From Ferruginibacter sp. (GTDB lineage Bacteria; Bacteroidota; Bacteroidia; Chitinophagales; Chitinophagaceae), in the NCBI GenBank assembly GCA_017983695.1, contig JAGOAX010000005.1:124001-188000 (forward strand): 64,000 nucleotides of DNA. The letters are read 5' to 3'. The first letter of the stretch is position 1. Every line of letters starts with the position of its first letter. A model generated the notes under the pieces. That model saw only the letters and a program-made list of their open reading frames with translations. It did no database searches and had not been told where the DNA came from. Below are positions 1 to 8,832 of this stretch, piece after piece. Made by a program: the position numbers and the translations under genes.

Positions 1-1
1 T

Positions 2-886
2 AAAAAATCTTTTTCCAATATTTCTGGCAGTATCGGCCTTGCTGCGCAGGCAACCGATAAACTGAATTTTAAATTAAATATCGCAAGAGGATTCAGAGCC
101 CCAAGCATTCCGGAACTGGCAAGCAATGGTGCACATGAAGGAACAAACCGGTACGAATACGGAGATGCCGGATTAAAAAGTGAGACCAGTTTGCAATTTG
201 ATGGTGGCTTTGATTACAGTGCAGAGCATTTATCAATAGGCATCTCTTCTTTTTACAACAGCTTCAGCAATTTTATTTTTTACAACAAGCTTGAAGCAGC
301 AGGCGGTGGCGATAGTTTAGTAAATGTAAATGGAGATATCATTCCGGCTTTTAAATTCAACCAACGCAAAGCTTCATTGGCAGGCTTTGAGGCCAAGCTG
401 GATATTCATCCGCATCCGCTTGACTGGTTACATATTGAAAACAGTTTTTCTTTTGTAAGCGGAAAATTTGCTGCAGCCCTTGATGGTTCTAAAAATATTC
501 CCTTTATACCTGCGCCAAAATTGGTTACAGAATTGAGAAGCAATTTTGATCACTTAAAAGGTGCTGTACATAATTTTTATGTAAAACTGGAACTGGATAA
601 TACATTTACACAACGCAATATTTTTACTGCTTACGATACTGAAACAAAAACAACAGGCTATTCATTACTGAACCTGGGCGTTGGGGCAGATTTTGTAAAT
701 AAAAAAGAACAGGCTTTGTTCAGTTTAAGTTTAAGTGCATTAAACATTACAGACGTGGCTTATCAAAATCATTTAAGCCGTTTAAAATATGCTGCAGAAA
801 ATTTAGCTACCGGCAGAACAGGCGTTTTTAATATGGGAAGAAATTTCAGCATTAAATTAAATGTACCGTTGAGTTTTAAATTTTAA
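2..886 (+). CDS. TonB-dependent outer-membrane receptor, C-terminal part (5' end outside window)
   Basis: The frame is open from base 2, so the gene begins upstream; about 294 C-terminal residues are visible. They read as alternating beta-strands of a 22-stranded TonB receptor barrel, with the family segment RGFRAPSIPEL and a following YEYGDAGLKSET strand/turn. The protein ends in an aromatic residue (LSFKF), as expected for outer-membrane insertion. Receptors of this family import siderophores, cobalamin or glycans using TonB energy; the substrate cannot be told without the plug domain. The convergent PepSY protein next door is often found beside iron-siderophore receptors, which weakly favours iron. 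Confidence 0.85.
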   Translation, partial: KKSFSNISGSIGLAAQATDKLNFKLNIARGFRAPSIPELASNGAHEGTNRYEYGDAGLKSETSLQFDGGFDYSAEHLSIGISSFYNSFSNFIFYNKLEAAGGGDSLVNVNGDIIPAFKFNQRKASLAGFEAKLDIHPHPLDWLHIENSFSFVSGKFAAALDGSKNIPFIPAPKLVTELRSNFDHLKGAVHNFYVKLELDNTFTQRNIFTAYDTETKTTGYSLLNLGVGADFVNKKEQALFSLSLSALNITDVAYQNHLSRLKYAAENLATGRTGVFNMGRNFSIKLNVPLSFKF

Positions 887-915
887 GCCGACTAACTTCT
901 AAAAAATACAGCAAG

Positions 916-941
916 GCTGTAAGGTTGCAAAATCTTACAGC
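916..941 (+). terminator. Rho-independent terminator of the TonB receptor gene
   Basis: Perfect 8-bp stem GCTGTAAG / CTTACAGC with a 10-nt loop, followed by a T-rich run. It begins 29 bases after the receptor stop and overlaps the last codons of the convergent PepSY gene. Confidence 0.65.
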
Positions 942-2017
942 TTTACTTTTTCTTTCCTTCTTCGCTTTAACCAAAGTATAAAACCGGTAATGCTTAACAA
1001 TGCAGATGACAATCCAAATAAGCCATAAATAATTTTAATGCCGGTACCACCATATTTTGCCATATGTAATTGAGAGTTGATAATATCATACCTGTCAGCC
1101 GCAGATATTTCATTGATGAATCTCGTTTGGGCAATTGCACCGCTGCTATCCAAAGCAATTACATCAGCAAATTTTTTGGAATGGATATACCCATTAGTTT
1201 TATTGCTGCCATAAATTGCAGTTTTACCATTTGTATTCTGCGCAAAATAAATAACATAGCCCGTAAAATCAGGGTGCTGTTTTTGCAAACTGTTGTATGC
1301 CGAATCAAAATTAAAAAATAAATTGGGCGAAGGCTTGATGGTATTTACCCAATCATAGCTTTGATAAAATTCTTTTTTAAAAACATAGCGCTGCATCCAG
1401 AAACCGGTAACACCTATCATCAGGTTAAACAGCAAAGCCCATGTGCCAATAAGCTGGTGCAGGTTATTTTTTTTCCATGCTGCCCGTTTAAAAAATAAAA
1501 CAGCAATAATATTTTTCCAGTATAAAATAATTCCTGTTATGATGCTGAGTAAAAAAACTATTGCAAAAAAGCCCAGCAACCACTCCCCTGTTTTACCGGC
1601 ATGAAAAGAACTGTGAAAAGCGGAAAGCCAGCTCATAAAATTATGCTGTACATCTTCGCTGCCGCCACGACTTTTTAAAATTGCGCCAGTTTGCGGATGC
1701 AAAAAAAGCTGTAATGCTTTTGTACCGTTTTTGTAAGATGAATCGTAAACAGTAAAAGAAAATACTTCATGCTCGTTTTGTGCCACAGCGCAATTGCTGA
1801 TAACTGCGTGAGGATATTTTTGTTGAACAAGCCGGTAGCAACTATCTATCGTCAATACTTTTTGAGGAACTTTATTTGGGAGAAGCATTGGTTTTTGAAA
1901 AGCATCCAACCCATCCCTGAAAACCAGCAATGTACCCGACAATGAAAGCAGCAATATAAAAACGCCAATAAATAATCCTGAAATAGAATGTACAGAGATA
2001 AGGCCTTGCTTTTTCAT
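935..2017 (-). CDS. PepSY-associated transmembrane protein
   Basis: 360 aa. The N-terminus has the PepSY_TM family opening (SVHSISGLFIGVFILLLSLS, about residues 9-28), followed by a large extracytoplasmic loop. A second membrane segment follows HSSFHAGKTGEWLLG at about 140-165, a third follows LHQLIGTWALLFN at about 185-208, and the last is near 330-350 before a basic RRRKEK tail. Conserved membrane-proximal histidines fit proposed heme or ferric-reductase roles for this family. It is convergent with the TonB receptor, an arrangement common at iron-uptake loci, so a role in iron release at the inner membrane is inferred, not shown. Confidence 0.8.
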   Translation of the reverse strand: MKKQGLISVHSISGLFIGVFILLLSLSGTLLVFRDGLDAFQKPMLLPNKVPQKVLTIDSCYRLVQQKYPHAVISNCAVAQNEHEVFSFTVYDSSYKNGTKALQLFLHPQTGAILKSRGGSEDVQHNFMSWLSAFHSSFHAGKTGEWLLGFFAIVFLLSIITGIILYWKNIIAVLFFKRAAWKKNNLHQLIGTWALLFNLMIGVTGFWMQRYVFKKEFYQSYDWVNTIKPSPNLFFNFDSAYNSLQKQHPDFTGYVIYFAQNTNGKTAIYGSNKTNGYIHSKKFADVIALDSSGAIAQTRFINEISAADRYDIINSQLHMAKYGGTGIKIIYGLFGLSSALLSITGFILWLKRRRKEKVKL

Positions 2018-2067
2018 TAACTGATTTTTAACCGTACTGATGTGTATCTTGCAATAATACTATTAAA

Positions 2068-2694
2068 ATGAATAAATATCCTTTAGCCGCATTCCTTTTA
2101 TTTTCCTGCTTGTTACACAGTGCTCTTTATGCCCAAAATTTTGACATTAATGTGTTGAAACCGATAAACAAAAATGAAACTAATTTCAAAAACAAATATT
2201 TAGAATTAAATGCTTCATCGGTATCTGTAATAAGTGTTGGCATTCCTGCAGGCATTGCTTTAGCCGGATTTATAAATCACGACAAACAATTACAACGGGA
2301 CGCATTATATATGGGTGGTGCATTTGTGGTTAATGGTGTTATAACTCAAGCTGTCAAAAGGATCATTAACCGGCAACGGCCATTTGAAAAATATAGTTTT
2401 ATTATAAAGAGAGATGATGAAAGTGGTGGCTTATCTTTTCCTTCGGGACATACTTCAACTGCCTTTTGTACTGCAACATCTATAGCATTGCGGTACCGTA
2501 AATGGTATTTTGTAGCACCTTCATATTTATTTGCCACAAGCGTGGCATGGGCCAGAATGTACCAGGGTGTACATTACCCCAGCGATGTATTTGCCGGTGC
2601 TGTGATTGGTGCAGGCAGTGCGTGGGCTGGCTACAAAATTCAAAAATGGATGGAGCGGAAGCGTCACAAAACAAGTTCAACAAACAATCGCTGA
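2068..2694 (+). CDS. PAP2-family (type 2 phosphatidic acid phosphatase) membrane protein
   Basis: 208 aa with an N-terminal signal segment ending near ALYAQ. The three catalytic motifs of the PAP2/acid phosphatase superfamily are visible: KRIINRQRP (C1), PSGHTS (C2), and ARMYQGVHYPSD (C3; Ala replaces the usual Ser before Arg). Members dephosphorylate lipid phosphates such as undecaprenyl pyrophosphate or phosphatidate on the periplasmic face. Whether this is a BacA-independent undecaprenyl-PP phosphatase or a lipid A/PG phosphatase cannot be decided. It diverges from the PepSY gene and is followed after 28 bases by a DUF2721 gene, probably in the same transcript. Confidence 0.87.
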   Translation: MNKYPLAAFLLFSCLLHSALYAQNFDINVLKPINKNETNFKNKYLELNASSVSVISVGIPAGIALAGFINHDKQLQRDALYMGGAFVVNGVITQAVKRIINRQRPFEKYSFIIKRDDESGGLSFPSGHTSTAFCTATSIALRYRKWYFVAPSYLFATSVAWARMYQGVHYPSDVFAGAVIGAGSAWAGYKIQKWMERKRHKTSSTNNR

Positions 2695-2722
2695 TACAAT
2701 TTTTCTGTATTATATTTAAGCT

Positions 2723-3166
2723 ATGTTAGAGATCAACATCAATACACCTGCACTGCTTTTTCCTGCCATTACTTTATTAATGCTGGCCTATACCAACCGC
2801 TTTTTATCGCTGGCCTCCTTAGTAAGAAAACTGCATGATGAATACCACCGCGGCGAAAAGGAAAAAAATGTTTTAAGTCAGATAAAAAATATACGCAGCA
2901 GGCTTAACCTTATCCGCTATATGCAGGGCTTTGGCATTATGAGCTTTTTGTGTTGTGTATTGTGTATGTATGTCATCTTCCGTGGCTGGATGGAAGTGGC
3001 GCATTTTATTTTTGCCGCAGCACTGGTTTTTTTGCTGGTATCTATAATAATGAGTTTAATAGAAATAAATAAAAGCACCAAAGCAATAGAAACTGAATTA
3101 AGCGATATAGAAGAACTGGATAAAGGAAATATTTTTGAAGATATTTTTAAAGGCCACAGCAGCTAG
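2723..3166 (+). CDS. DUF2721 family membrane protein
   Basis: 147 aa. It begins with an N-terminal hydrophobic segment (about 8-30), then a charged amphipathic stretch with RKLHDEY and KNIRSRLNLIR, then two more membrane helices (about 70-88 and 93-113) and an acidic tail. This order matches DUF2721 proteins, whose function is unknown. Its stop overlaps the stop of the convergent DUF983 gene by 4 bp. Confidence 0.75.
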   Translation: MLEININTPALLFPAITLLMLAYTNRFLSLASLVRKLHDEYHRGEKEKNVLSQIKNIRSRLNLIRYMQGFGIMSFLCCVLCMYVIFRGWMEVAHFIFAAALVFLLVSIIMSLIEINKSTKAIETELSDIEELDKGNIFEDIFKGHSS

Positions 3167-3597
3167 TAATCAAATTCTGTGGGTTTATGTTTTTCATAGT
3201 CGGCATCGTACCGTACAAAAAAGCGGATGTAAATTACCCGGCTAATACGCATCATCCAGGGTTGCAGCAATACCAGCAGCAATATATTAGTGCCCAGCCA
3301 CCAAAAAATACGGGAATCATTTACCGATACACCAATTAAAACCAGCCAGGCCACAAATGTAGCTACTGATACTGCTACTGCCAGTGCATAACTCACATAG
3401 CCTGTACCAAACCAAAAGCCGTTTTCCAGGTCAAATTTCTGATTACATACCGGGCAATTATCAGGCATATCAAAAATATGCTTCAGCGAAAGTTTTTTAA
3501 ATGGATTGCTGTCTTTAAACATTGGCCCACGGCGGCAGCGTGGACATTTCATAGTTGCAATACTCCAGTAATAATTAGGCTTTGGTTGGCTGCTCAT
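3163..3597 (-). CDS. DUF983 family membrane protein
   Basis: 144 aa. A zinc-ribbon-like CPRCRRGPMF motif at about residue 18 and a second CPVC pair near 47 are followed by two transmembrane helices (about 65-90 and 95-118); this is the DUF983 layout, function unknown. A TACCTTTG promoter box lies only 5 nt before the ATG, so the message is probably leaderless. Tail-to-tail overlap with the DUF2721 gene leaves no room for a terminator. Confidence 0.8.
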   Translation of the reverse strand: MSSQPKPNYYWSIATMKCPRCRRGPMFKDSNPFKKLSLKHIFDMPDNCPVCNQKFDLENGFWFGTGYVSYALAVAVSVATFVAWLVLIGVSVNDSRIFWWLGTNILLLVLLQPWMMRISRVIYIRFFVRYDADYEKHKPTEFDY

Positions 3598-3602
3598 TGC
3601 CG

Positions 3603-3610
3603 CAAAGGTA
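3603..3610 (-). promoter_or_regulatory. Bacteroidota -7 box (TAnnTTTG) of the DUF983 gene
   Basis: TACCTTTG on the minus strand, 5 nt upstream of the ATG at 3597. At normal Bacteroidota spacing the transcript would start at or next to the A of the ATG. Confidence 0.5.
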
Positions 3611-3652
3611 TAAAACTAAAAATTACTGATGGTAACAAAAGTTACCCAACAA

Positions 3653-3907
3653 CTATTTAAACTTAAGCTTAAAGTATACCATAATAAAACTCATGGTAAG
3701 CACCATACTGTTGGTATAAATAATTGCGGCATCCATTACTATTAAGCCATAAGTAAGCCACATGCTTACTCCTAATATTAATAATAACAACATCGGCATA
3801 GAAAGATCCTTTGCCGATTTTGTTTTCCAAATTTGAATAACCTGTGGTAAAAAAGTAATTGAAGTTATAGTTCCTGCTGCTAAACCTAATATCTGAGTTG
3901 CACTCAT
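3653..3907 (-). CDS. SemiSWEET sugar transporter (PQ-loop/MtN3)
   Basis: 84 aa with three predicted transmembrane helices and the signature TSITFLPQVIQIWKTKSAKD at about residues 16-35, containing the PQ motif of SemiSWEETs. These half-size transporters dimerise to move sugars down their gradient across the inner membrane. Length and topology match the family exactly. It lies 15 bases downstream of the ABC exporter stop-to-start gap on the same strand and may be co-transcribed with it. Confidence 0.85.
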   Translation of the reverse strand: MSATQILGLAAGTITSITFLPQVIQIWKTKSAKDLSMPMLLLLILGVSMWLTYGLIVMDAAIIYTNSMVLTMSFIMVYFKLKFK

Positions 3908-3922
3908 AGTTGTTGTTTTAAA

Positions 3923-5728
3923 TTAAGCGATGGTAGTTGTTTTTTTTCTTTCGCCGATCTGTTGCCTCCACATGGCATAATACAATCCTTTTTCGGCAAG
4001 TAACGCTTCATGATTGCCGGTTTCCACCACTTCGCCTTTTTCTAACACGTAAATTCTGTCGGCATGCATAATGGTACTTAAGCGGTGGGCAATTAAAATG
4101 GTGATCTGTTCTTTTTGAGAAGAGATGCCTTTAATGGTATTGGTAATTTCTTCTTCCGTTAAAGAATCTAACGCAGAAGTAGCTTCATCAAAAATTAATA
4201 AATGAGGCTGACGTAATAAAGCTCGGGCAATAGATATCCGTTGCTTTTCCCCACCACTTAATTTTAATCCGCCTTCACCGATCATAGTATCTAAACCATT
4301 CTCTGCTCTTTCCAATAAATTAGTACAGCTGGCTTTTTGCAATACATCATTCAATAAATCATCGCTGGCTGTGGGATTAACAAACAATAAATTTTCTTTA
4401 ATAGTACCGCTGAATAAATTGGTATCCTGTGTTACAAAACCAATCTGCTTACGCAGGTCATCAAAATGAATTTCGGTCTCATCTAAATTATTGTACAAAA
4501 TTTTTCCCTGCTGTGGCCTGTATAGACCAACAAGTAATTTCATCAGGGTAGATTTACCACTACCACTTGGCCCAACAAAAGCAACAGTCTCTCCAACCCT
4601 TGCATCAAAACTAATATCATCAATAGCTTTTTGCGAAGCCGTCTTATGCTGAAACCCTACGCCTTTAAATGATAAGCTCTCAATACTGCCTAATGATTTT
4701 GGATTAGCAGGTTCCATCTCCGGCGCTTTCTTCATCAGGTTATCAAAATTATTTAGCGAGGCTTCTGCTTCACGGTAACTTAAAATAATGTTGCCGATTT
4801 CCTGTAATGGGCCAAAGATGAAGAAAGAATAAAAAGTTAATGTAATCACCTGGCCGCCTGTTAACTTACCGCCAAAAACTAACCATAGCAAAGTGAACAT
4901 AATAACCTGCCTTAATAAATTCACAAAAGTACCTTGTATAAAGCTAAGCGTACGTATGCTCTTTACTTTTCGTAATTCCAAGCCTAAAATTTTATATGTA
5001 TTTGTATTAAGCCTGTTCACTTCCTGATTTGTAAGGCCAAGACTTTTCACTAATTCAATATTGCGTAGAGACTCTGTTGTGGTTCCTGCCAATACTGTTG
5101 TTTCCTTAACAATATTCTTTTGAATGATCTTTATCTTTTTACTTAAAAAACTGGTCAACAAAGCCAGTATAACCATACCGGCAACATAAATAGGCATAAT
5201 TGACCAATGCAGGCGAAAGGCATAAATAGAAACAAAAACAATACCCACCAAAATACCAAATACCACATTTATAAACGAAACAATAAAACGTTCCGTATCG
5301 GTTCTTACCTTAGTTAAAATAGATAATGTTTCACCACTACGCTGGTCTTCAAAATCCTGGTAAGGCAGTTTCATAGAATGCTGCAAACCATCGGTAAAAA
5401 TTTTTGCGCCAAATTTTTGTACAATTACATTCGTAAAATAATCCTGGAAGGCTTTTGCAATTCTTGATATCATAGCCACACTCACCAGCATCAATAATAC
5501 CTTGAGAACTCCTAATATAAATTGCGATTGAGATCTTGGGCCGGTAGAAATAAATTGCTTGGCATCATTATATTCACCAAACTCGTACGGATGATTAGCA
5601 TATACATCAATTGCATTACCAAAAATCAGTGGATCCAGCATGGAAAAAACCTGGTTGATAGCAGCAAGAAATAAGGCCAGGGCAATTAATGCTTTATATG
5701 GTTTTAAATAGTGAAGCAGTATTTTCAT
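3923..5728 (-). CDS. ABC exporter, fused permease and ATPase (MsbA/MDR-like)
   Basis: 601 aa. The N-terminal six-helix ABC transmembrane domain covers about residues 10-320 and the nucleotide-binding domain about 345-590. Walker A GPSGSGKST lies near 385, the signature LSGGEKQR near 489 and Walker B LLIFDEATSALD near 509, with a downstream H-loop (IAHRLS). Half-transporters of this type form homodimers or heterodimers that flip lipids or export drugs and peptides. No substrate can be assigned from sequence. The SemiSWEET gene follows on the same strand. Confidence 0.92.
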   Translation of the reverse strand: MKILLHYLKPYKALIALALFLAAINQVFSMLDPLIFGNAIDVYANHPYEFGEYNDAKQFISTGPRSQSQFILGVLKVLLMLVSVAMISRIAKAFQDYFTNVIVQKFGAKIFTDGLQHSMKLPYQDFEDQRSGETLSILTKVRTDTERFIVSFINVVFGILVGIVFVSIYAFRLHWSIMPIYVAGMVILALLTSFLSKKIKIIQKNIVKETTVLAGTTTESLRNIELVKSLGLTNQEVNRLNTNTYKILGLELRKVKSIRTLSFIQGTFVNLLRQVIMFTLLWLVFGGKLTGGQVITLTFYSFFIFGPLQEIGNIILSYREAEASLNNFDNLMKKAPEMEPANPKSLGSIESLSFKGVGFQHKTASQKAIDDISFDARVGETVAFVGPSGSGKSTLMKLLVGLYRPQQGKILYNNLDETEIHFDDLRKQIGFVTQDTNLFSGTIKENLLFVNPTASDDLLNDVLQKASCTNLLERAENGLDTMIGEGGLKLSGGEKQRISIARALLRQPHLLIFDEATSALDSLTEEEITNTIKGISSQKEQITILIAHRLSTIMHADRIYVLEKGEVVETGNHEALLAEKGLYYAMWRQQIGERKKTTTIA

Positions 5729-5866
5729 TGAAATTATTTAGGAGGTTGAACATCAAATATCGTACAAGTAACGCAAATGTGGCAAGATGGCAGGGAGGAA
5801 TGAGGAATTTTTGAGAGTTCAACTAGCCATTCGAATTGGGGCATTCTTAATTCCTAATTAACTACG

Positions 5867-7411
5867 CTACGCTCCCCACCCTTCCCTATCCAAACTCCTG
5901 TATTGAATGGCTTCGGCCAAATGTTCCGGTTTAATATCTTCGCTGGCAGCTAGGTCGGCAATGGTGCGGCTTACTTTTAAAATACGGTCGTAGGCACGGG
6001 CAGATAAATTCAATTTTTCCATGGCCACTTTTAAAAGGTTTTGCCCGGCAGTACTTATCACACAAATCTCTTTTAATTGTTTACTGCTCATTTGTGCATT
6101 GGCATATACACCTTCGCTGGTTTTATATCTTTCTTCCTGTATATTTCTTGCCTTAATAACACGTTCCCTTATGCTGTTGCTTTTTTCAAATTGCTGTGCC
6201 GATGATAATTCGCTGAATGCAACCGGTGTTACTTCTACATGCAAATCGATCCTGTCTAATAATGGCCCCGAAATTTTATTTAAATATTTTTGTACAGCAC
6301 CCGGCGGACAGGTACATTCTTTTTCTGGATGATTAAAAAATCCACAAGGGCAAGGATTCATTGAAGCAATCAGCATGAATGATGCTGGGAAATCCAATGC
6401 CACTTTCGCCCTGCTGATGGTAACTTTTCTTTCTTCCATCGGCTGGCGCATTACTTCTAAAACCTGCCTTTTAAACTCCGGCAATTCATCTAAAAATAAT
6501 ACCCCGTTATGTGCTAAAGATATTTCGCCGGGTTGTGGATTACCACCGCCGCCAACAAGCGCCACATCACTAATAGTATGATGCGGAGAACGGTAAGGCC
6601 TTTTAGAAATTAATGTGGCATTCTCCGGCAGCTTGCCGGCCACGCTATGAATTTTTGTGGTCTCTAATGCTTCCTGTAAACTTAGTGGCGGCAATATTGT
6701 TGGTAAACGTTTTGCCAGCATGGTTTTACCTGCACCCGGCGGACCAATCAATATCGCATTGTGCCCGCCTGCCGCTGCAATCTCTAATGCCCGTTTAATA
6801 TTTTCCTGCCCTTTTACATCACAAAAATCAATATCAAAATCACTTTGTGCATGGGCAAATTCTTCTCTTGTGTTTACAATGGTTGGTACAATTGAATTTT
6901 CATCCTTAAAAAAATCAATCACTTCATTAATATGGCCAACGCCGTACACATTTAAGTTGTTTACCATTGCCGCTTCCCGTGCATTTTGTTTGGGCACTAT
7001 CAAACCTTTAAAACCTTCTTTACGGGCCTGTATGGCAATGGGCAATGCACCTTTTATGGGACGAATTTCTCCATCCAGACTCAGCTCACCCATAATTACA
7101 TACTCACTTAATTTTTCAGGATTTTCAATTTGCTCTGTAGCACCCAGTGTACCAATAGCTATGGGTAAATCAAAGGCAGTTCCGGTTTTGCGAATATCTG
7201 CAGGGGCAAGGTTTACCACAAGCTTTGTACGTGGCATAAAATAATTATTGCTTTTTATCGCACTCTCTACCCTCTGCAAACTTTCTTTAACGGCGCTATC
7301 GGGCAGGCCAACAATAAAATAATCTTTACCCTGGTTATTTACGCTTACCTCTACAGTAATACTAATTGCCTCTACTCCATAAACTGCACTGCCAAAAGTT
7401 TTAACTAACAT
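5867..7411 (-). CDS. comM: YifB/ComM family Mg-chelatase-like AAA+ ATPase
   Basis: 514 aa, the normal family length. It has an N-terminal Lon-protease-like fold (about 1-170), a central Mg-chelatase-type AAA+ domain with Walker A GPPGAGKT near 222 and Walker B LFLDELPEF, a cysteine cluster (NPCPCGFFNHPEKECTCPPG), and a C-terminal Mg_chelatase_C helical domain with LSARAYDRILKVSRTIADL. ComM is a hexameric helicase that promotes branch migration during natural transformation in other bacteria. No competence genes are adjacent here. Confidence 0.92.
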   Translation of the reverse strand: MLVKTFGSAVYGVEAISITVEVSVNNQGKDYFIVGLPDSAVKESLQRVESAIKSNNYFMPRTKLVVNLAPADIRKTGTAFDLPIAIGTLGATEQIENPEKLSEYVIMGELSLDGEIRPIKGALPIAIQARKEGFKGLIVPKQNAREAAMVNNLNVYGVGHINEVIDFFKDENSIVPTIVNTREEFAHAQSDFDIDFCDVKGQENIKRALEIAAAGGHNAILIGPPGAGKTMLAKRLPTILPPLSLQEALETTKIHSVAGKLPENATLISKRPYRSPHHTISDVALVGGGGNPQPGEISLAHNGVLFLDELPEFKRQVLEVMRQPMEERKVTISRAKVALDFPASFMLIASMNPCPCGFFNHPEKECTCPPGAVQKYLNKISGPLLDRIDLHVEVTPVAFSELSSAQQFEKSNSIRERVIKARNIQEERYKTSEGVYANAQMSSKQLKEICVISTAGQNLLKVAMEKLNLSARAYDRILKVSRTIADLAASEDIKPEHLAEAIQYRSLDREGWGA

Positions 7412-7605
7412 ATCTTAATTTAATCAAAACTGAAATTAAGGAAAATTTGGGGCTGTGGGCAGTGTACAGAAAATAAACTTCAGTTACGGCTTTACACTAC
7501 AATCTTTTGTTCGTTCCTCTCAAAAGGATTTTCGCTGCAATCCGGCAGCCACCGGGCAGGCTTTCTTTATTCAGCTTTTATTGAAGCGTAACAGGAAAGA
7601 AGGCA

Positions 7606-7917
7606 TTATGCCTTTTTATAGATCGTTTTTGTTTTACCAATGCTATTATCAGAATCAAAAAATGACTGTTCTGAAAAGCCAAAGCCACTGGAAGTTTTCT
7701 TTGCAGCAGTCTCTTTAACTAATTTTTTCTTTGCTACATCAACATAAAAATGCCCGTCAATCATTTCGTCTGTTGTTAAAATTTCAACATCACTTTTTTT
7801 AATTGACGAATCAATTTTATGAAGAATTCCATTTTTTGAAATATCCTGTCCATCATCACTAATATGCACGTGTATAATTTGGCCTGTTTTTTTGCTGTAG
7901 ATATAATGTGTTTTCAT
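7606..7917 (-). CDS. Hypothetical protein, 103 aa
   Basis: Not recognised. The protein is hydrophilic and lysine-rich. The N-terminal half looks like short beta-strands (HYIYSKKTGQIIHVHISDD), and the tail KKLVKETAAKKTSSGFGFSEQSF is low-complexity. It has no signal peptide or membrane helix. It is followed on the same strand, 23 bases upstream, by the 105-aa gene, so the two may form one unit. It lies in an accessory-looking patch between comM and the MutS-like gene. Confidence 0.5.
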   Translation of the reverse strand: MKTHYIYSKKTGQIIHVHISDDGQDISKNGILHKIDSSIKKSDVEILTTDEMIDGHFYVDVAKKKLVKETAAKKTSSGFGFSEQSFFDSDNSIGKTKTIYKKA

Positions 7918-7940
7918 CTAATTCTTTTTAATGTTAACAT

Positions 7941-8258
7941 TTATAATTCATATAATACCCCTTCCATACGCCGCCGCCCTGCACCCGTAGAGCGAAACTT
8001 TACAGTTACACTAACTGCATTACTAATAAATTCAGTTAATCTCAGGTCATCATCTCCACTGAAATCCCTTACACCGCAAAGTATTAGATCGCCGCTGCCG
8101 GTGCACAATTCTGAAATGTAGGCATGTGAATAACTGGTTCCCTCAGTTTTTGTAACGCCCCCGGTTATCAGGTAACGTTTTGACGGGTTAAGTGTATAAG
8201 TTCTGGTTGCTGTGAAAGCACCAGAAGTCCAGAAAGAAAAAGTGCGAACTGGGTTCAT
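7941..8258 (-). CDS. Hypothetical protein, 105 aa
   Basis: Not recognised. The composition (many Thr, Ser, Gly, aromatic residues, alternating strands) suggests a small beta-sandwich protein without signal peptide; it could resemble structural modules of phage or exported proteins, but no motif supports that. ATG start, same strand as the 103-aa gene downstream. A TAACTTTA element resembling a -7 box lies about 40 nt upstream. Confidence 0.5.
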   Translation of the reverse strand: MNPVRTFSFWTSGAFTATRTYTLNPSKRYLITGGVTKTEGTSYSHAYISELCTGSGDLILCGVRDFSGDDDLRLTEFISNAVSVTVKFRSTGAGRRRMEGVLYEL

Positions 8259-8373
8259 TTTTTTAGCTTTAGTTAAAGAATTAAAACAACTGAACTAAAG
8301 TTACTTATTTTTCTTCTCTTGCAAGAATTCTTTACGCCGCCATGTTTATATAGTTGACCGTGGCTGTATTCTC

Positions 8374-8398
8374 CCCGTTTGTCAGGAGACAAGACGGG
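8374..8398. repeat. Stable hairpin in the gap upstream of the 92-aa gene
   Basis: CCCGTTTGTC pairs with GACAAGACGGG (one bulged base) around an AGGA tetraloop. There is no T-run, so it is not an obvious terminator. It lies between the divergent 105-aa and 92-aa genes, 24 bases before the likely promoter of the latter. Confidence 0.45.
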
Positions 8399-8421
8399 AC
8401 GTTAGTAATTGGGGATAGTAT

Positions 8422-8429
8422 TATATTTG
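8422..8429 (+). promoter_or_regulatory. -7 box (TATATTTG) of the 92-aa gene
   Basis: Exact match to TAnnTTTG, 16 nt before the GTG at 8445 and 40 nt before the ATG at 8469. Its position allows either start. Confidence 0.45.
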
Positions 8430-8468
8430 TAGGGAACACCAACGGTGGTGAAAATAAATCAAAATAAT

Positions 8469-8723
8469 ATGGAAGAATTTATACCAAATAACGAAGAAGA
8501 AAGGCAATTTGCCGAGCATTATAACAAACTATCTGATTTCATGTCCGAAAAGTTAAGGGCAATTGATGAGAAGGACAGGTTAGCTGTTTTAAAAGATTTA
8601 AAACCCACTGATTTATCATTAATGAACCTTTATCTACGGGCATTGAAAAAGGAGGACTATGAAACTTGTGCCGTAGCTAAAACACTACTAATCGAAAGAG
8701 GATTTACTAAAATTCCAAGTTAA
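8469..8723 (+). CDS. Hypothetical protein, about 84 aa
   Basis: Not recognised. A small acidic, helical protein (EEERQFAEHYNKLSDFMSEKL; then LKPTDLSLMNLYLRALKKED), without signal or membrane segment. The frame extends back to a GTG at 8445, but the ATG at 8469 is the more usual start. The arrangement of a charged helical domain resembles small bacterial regulatory or antitoxin-size proteins, but nothing confirms this. Confidence 0.5.
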   Translation: MEEFIPNNEEERQFAEHYNKLSDFMSEKLRAIDEKDRLAVLKDLKPTDLSLMNLYLRALKKEDYETCAVAKTLLIERGFTKIPS

Positions 8724-8832
8724 ATTGAAGCCGTATAAAAGTTATTCCGCAAAAGAATGCCCCGAATACTTTCGAGATAAAAGGAGGCTAAAATAAATAC
8801 CATATATTAGTGGCTTAAATCCTCAAATAAAT

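Noticed and set aside
6657..7244. 195-codon open frame antisense to comM
   Set aside because: Complement of a conserved AAA+ ATPase with all motifs on the other strand; no independent coding evidence.
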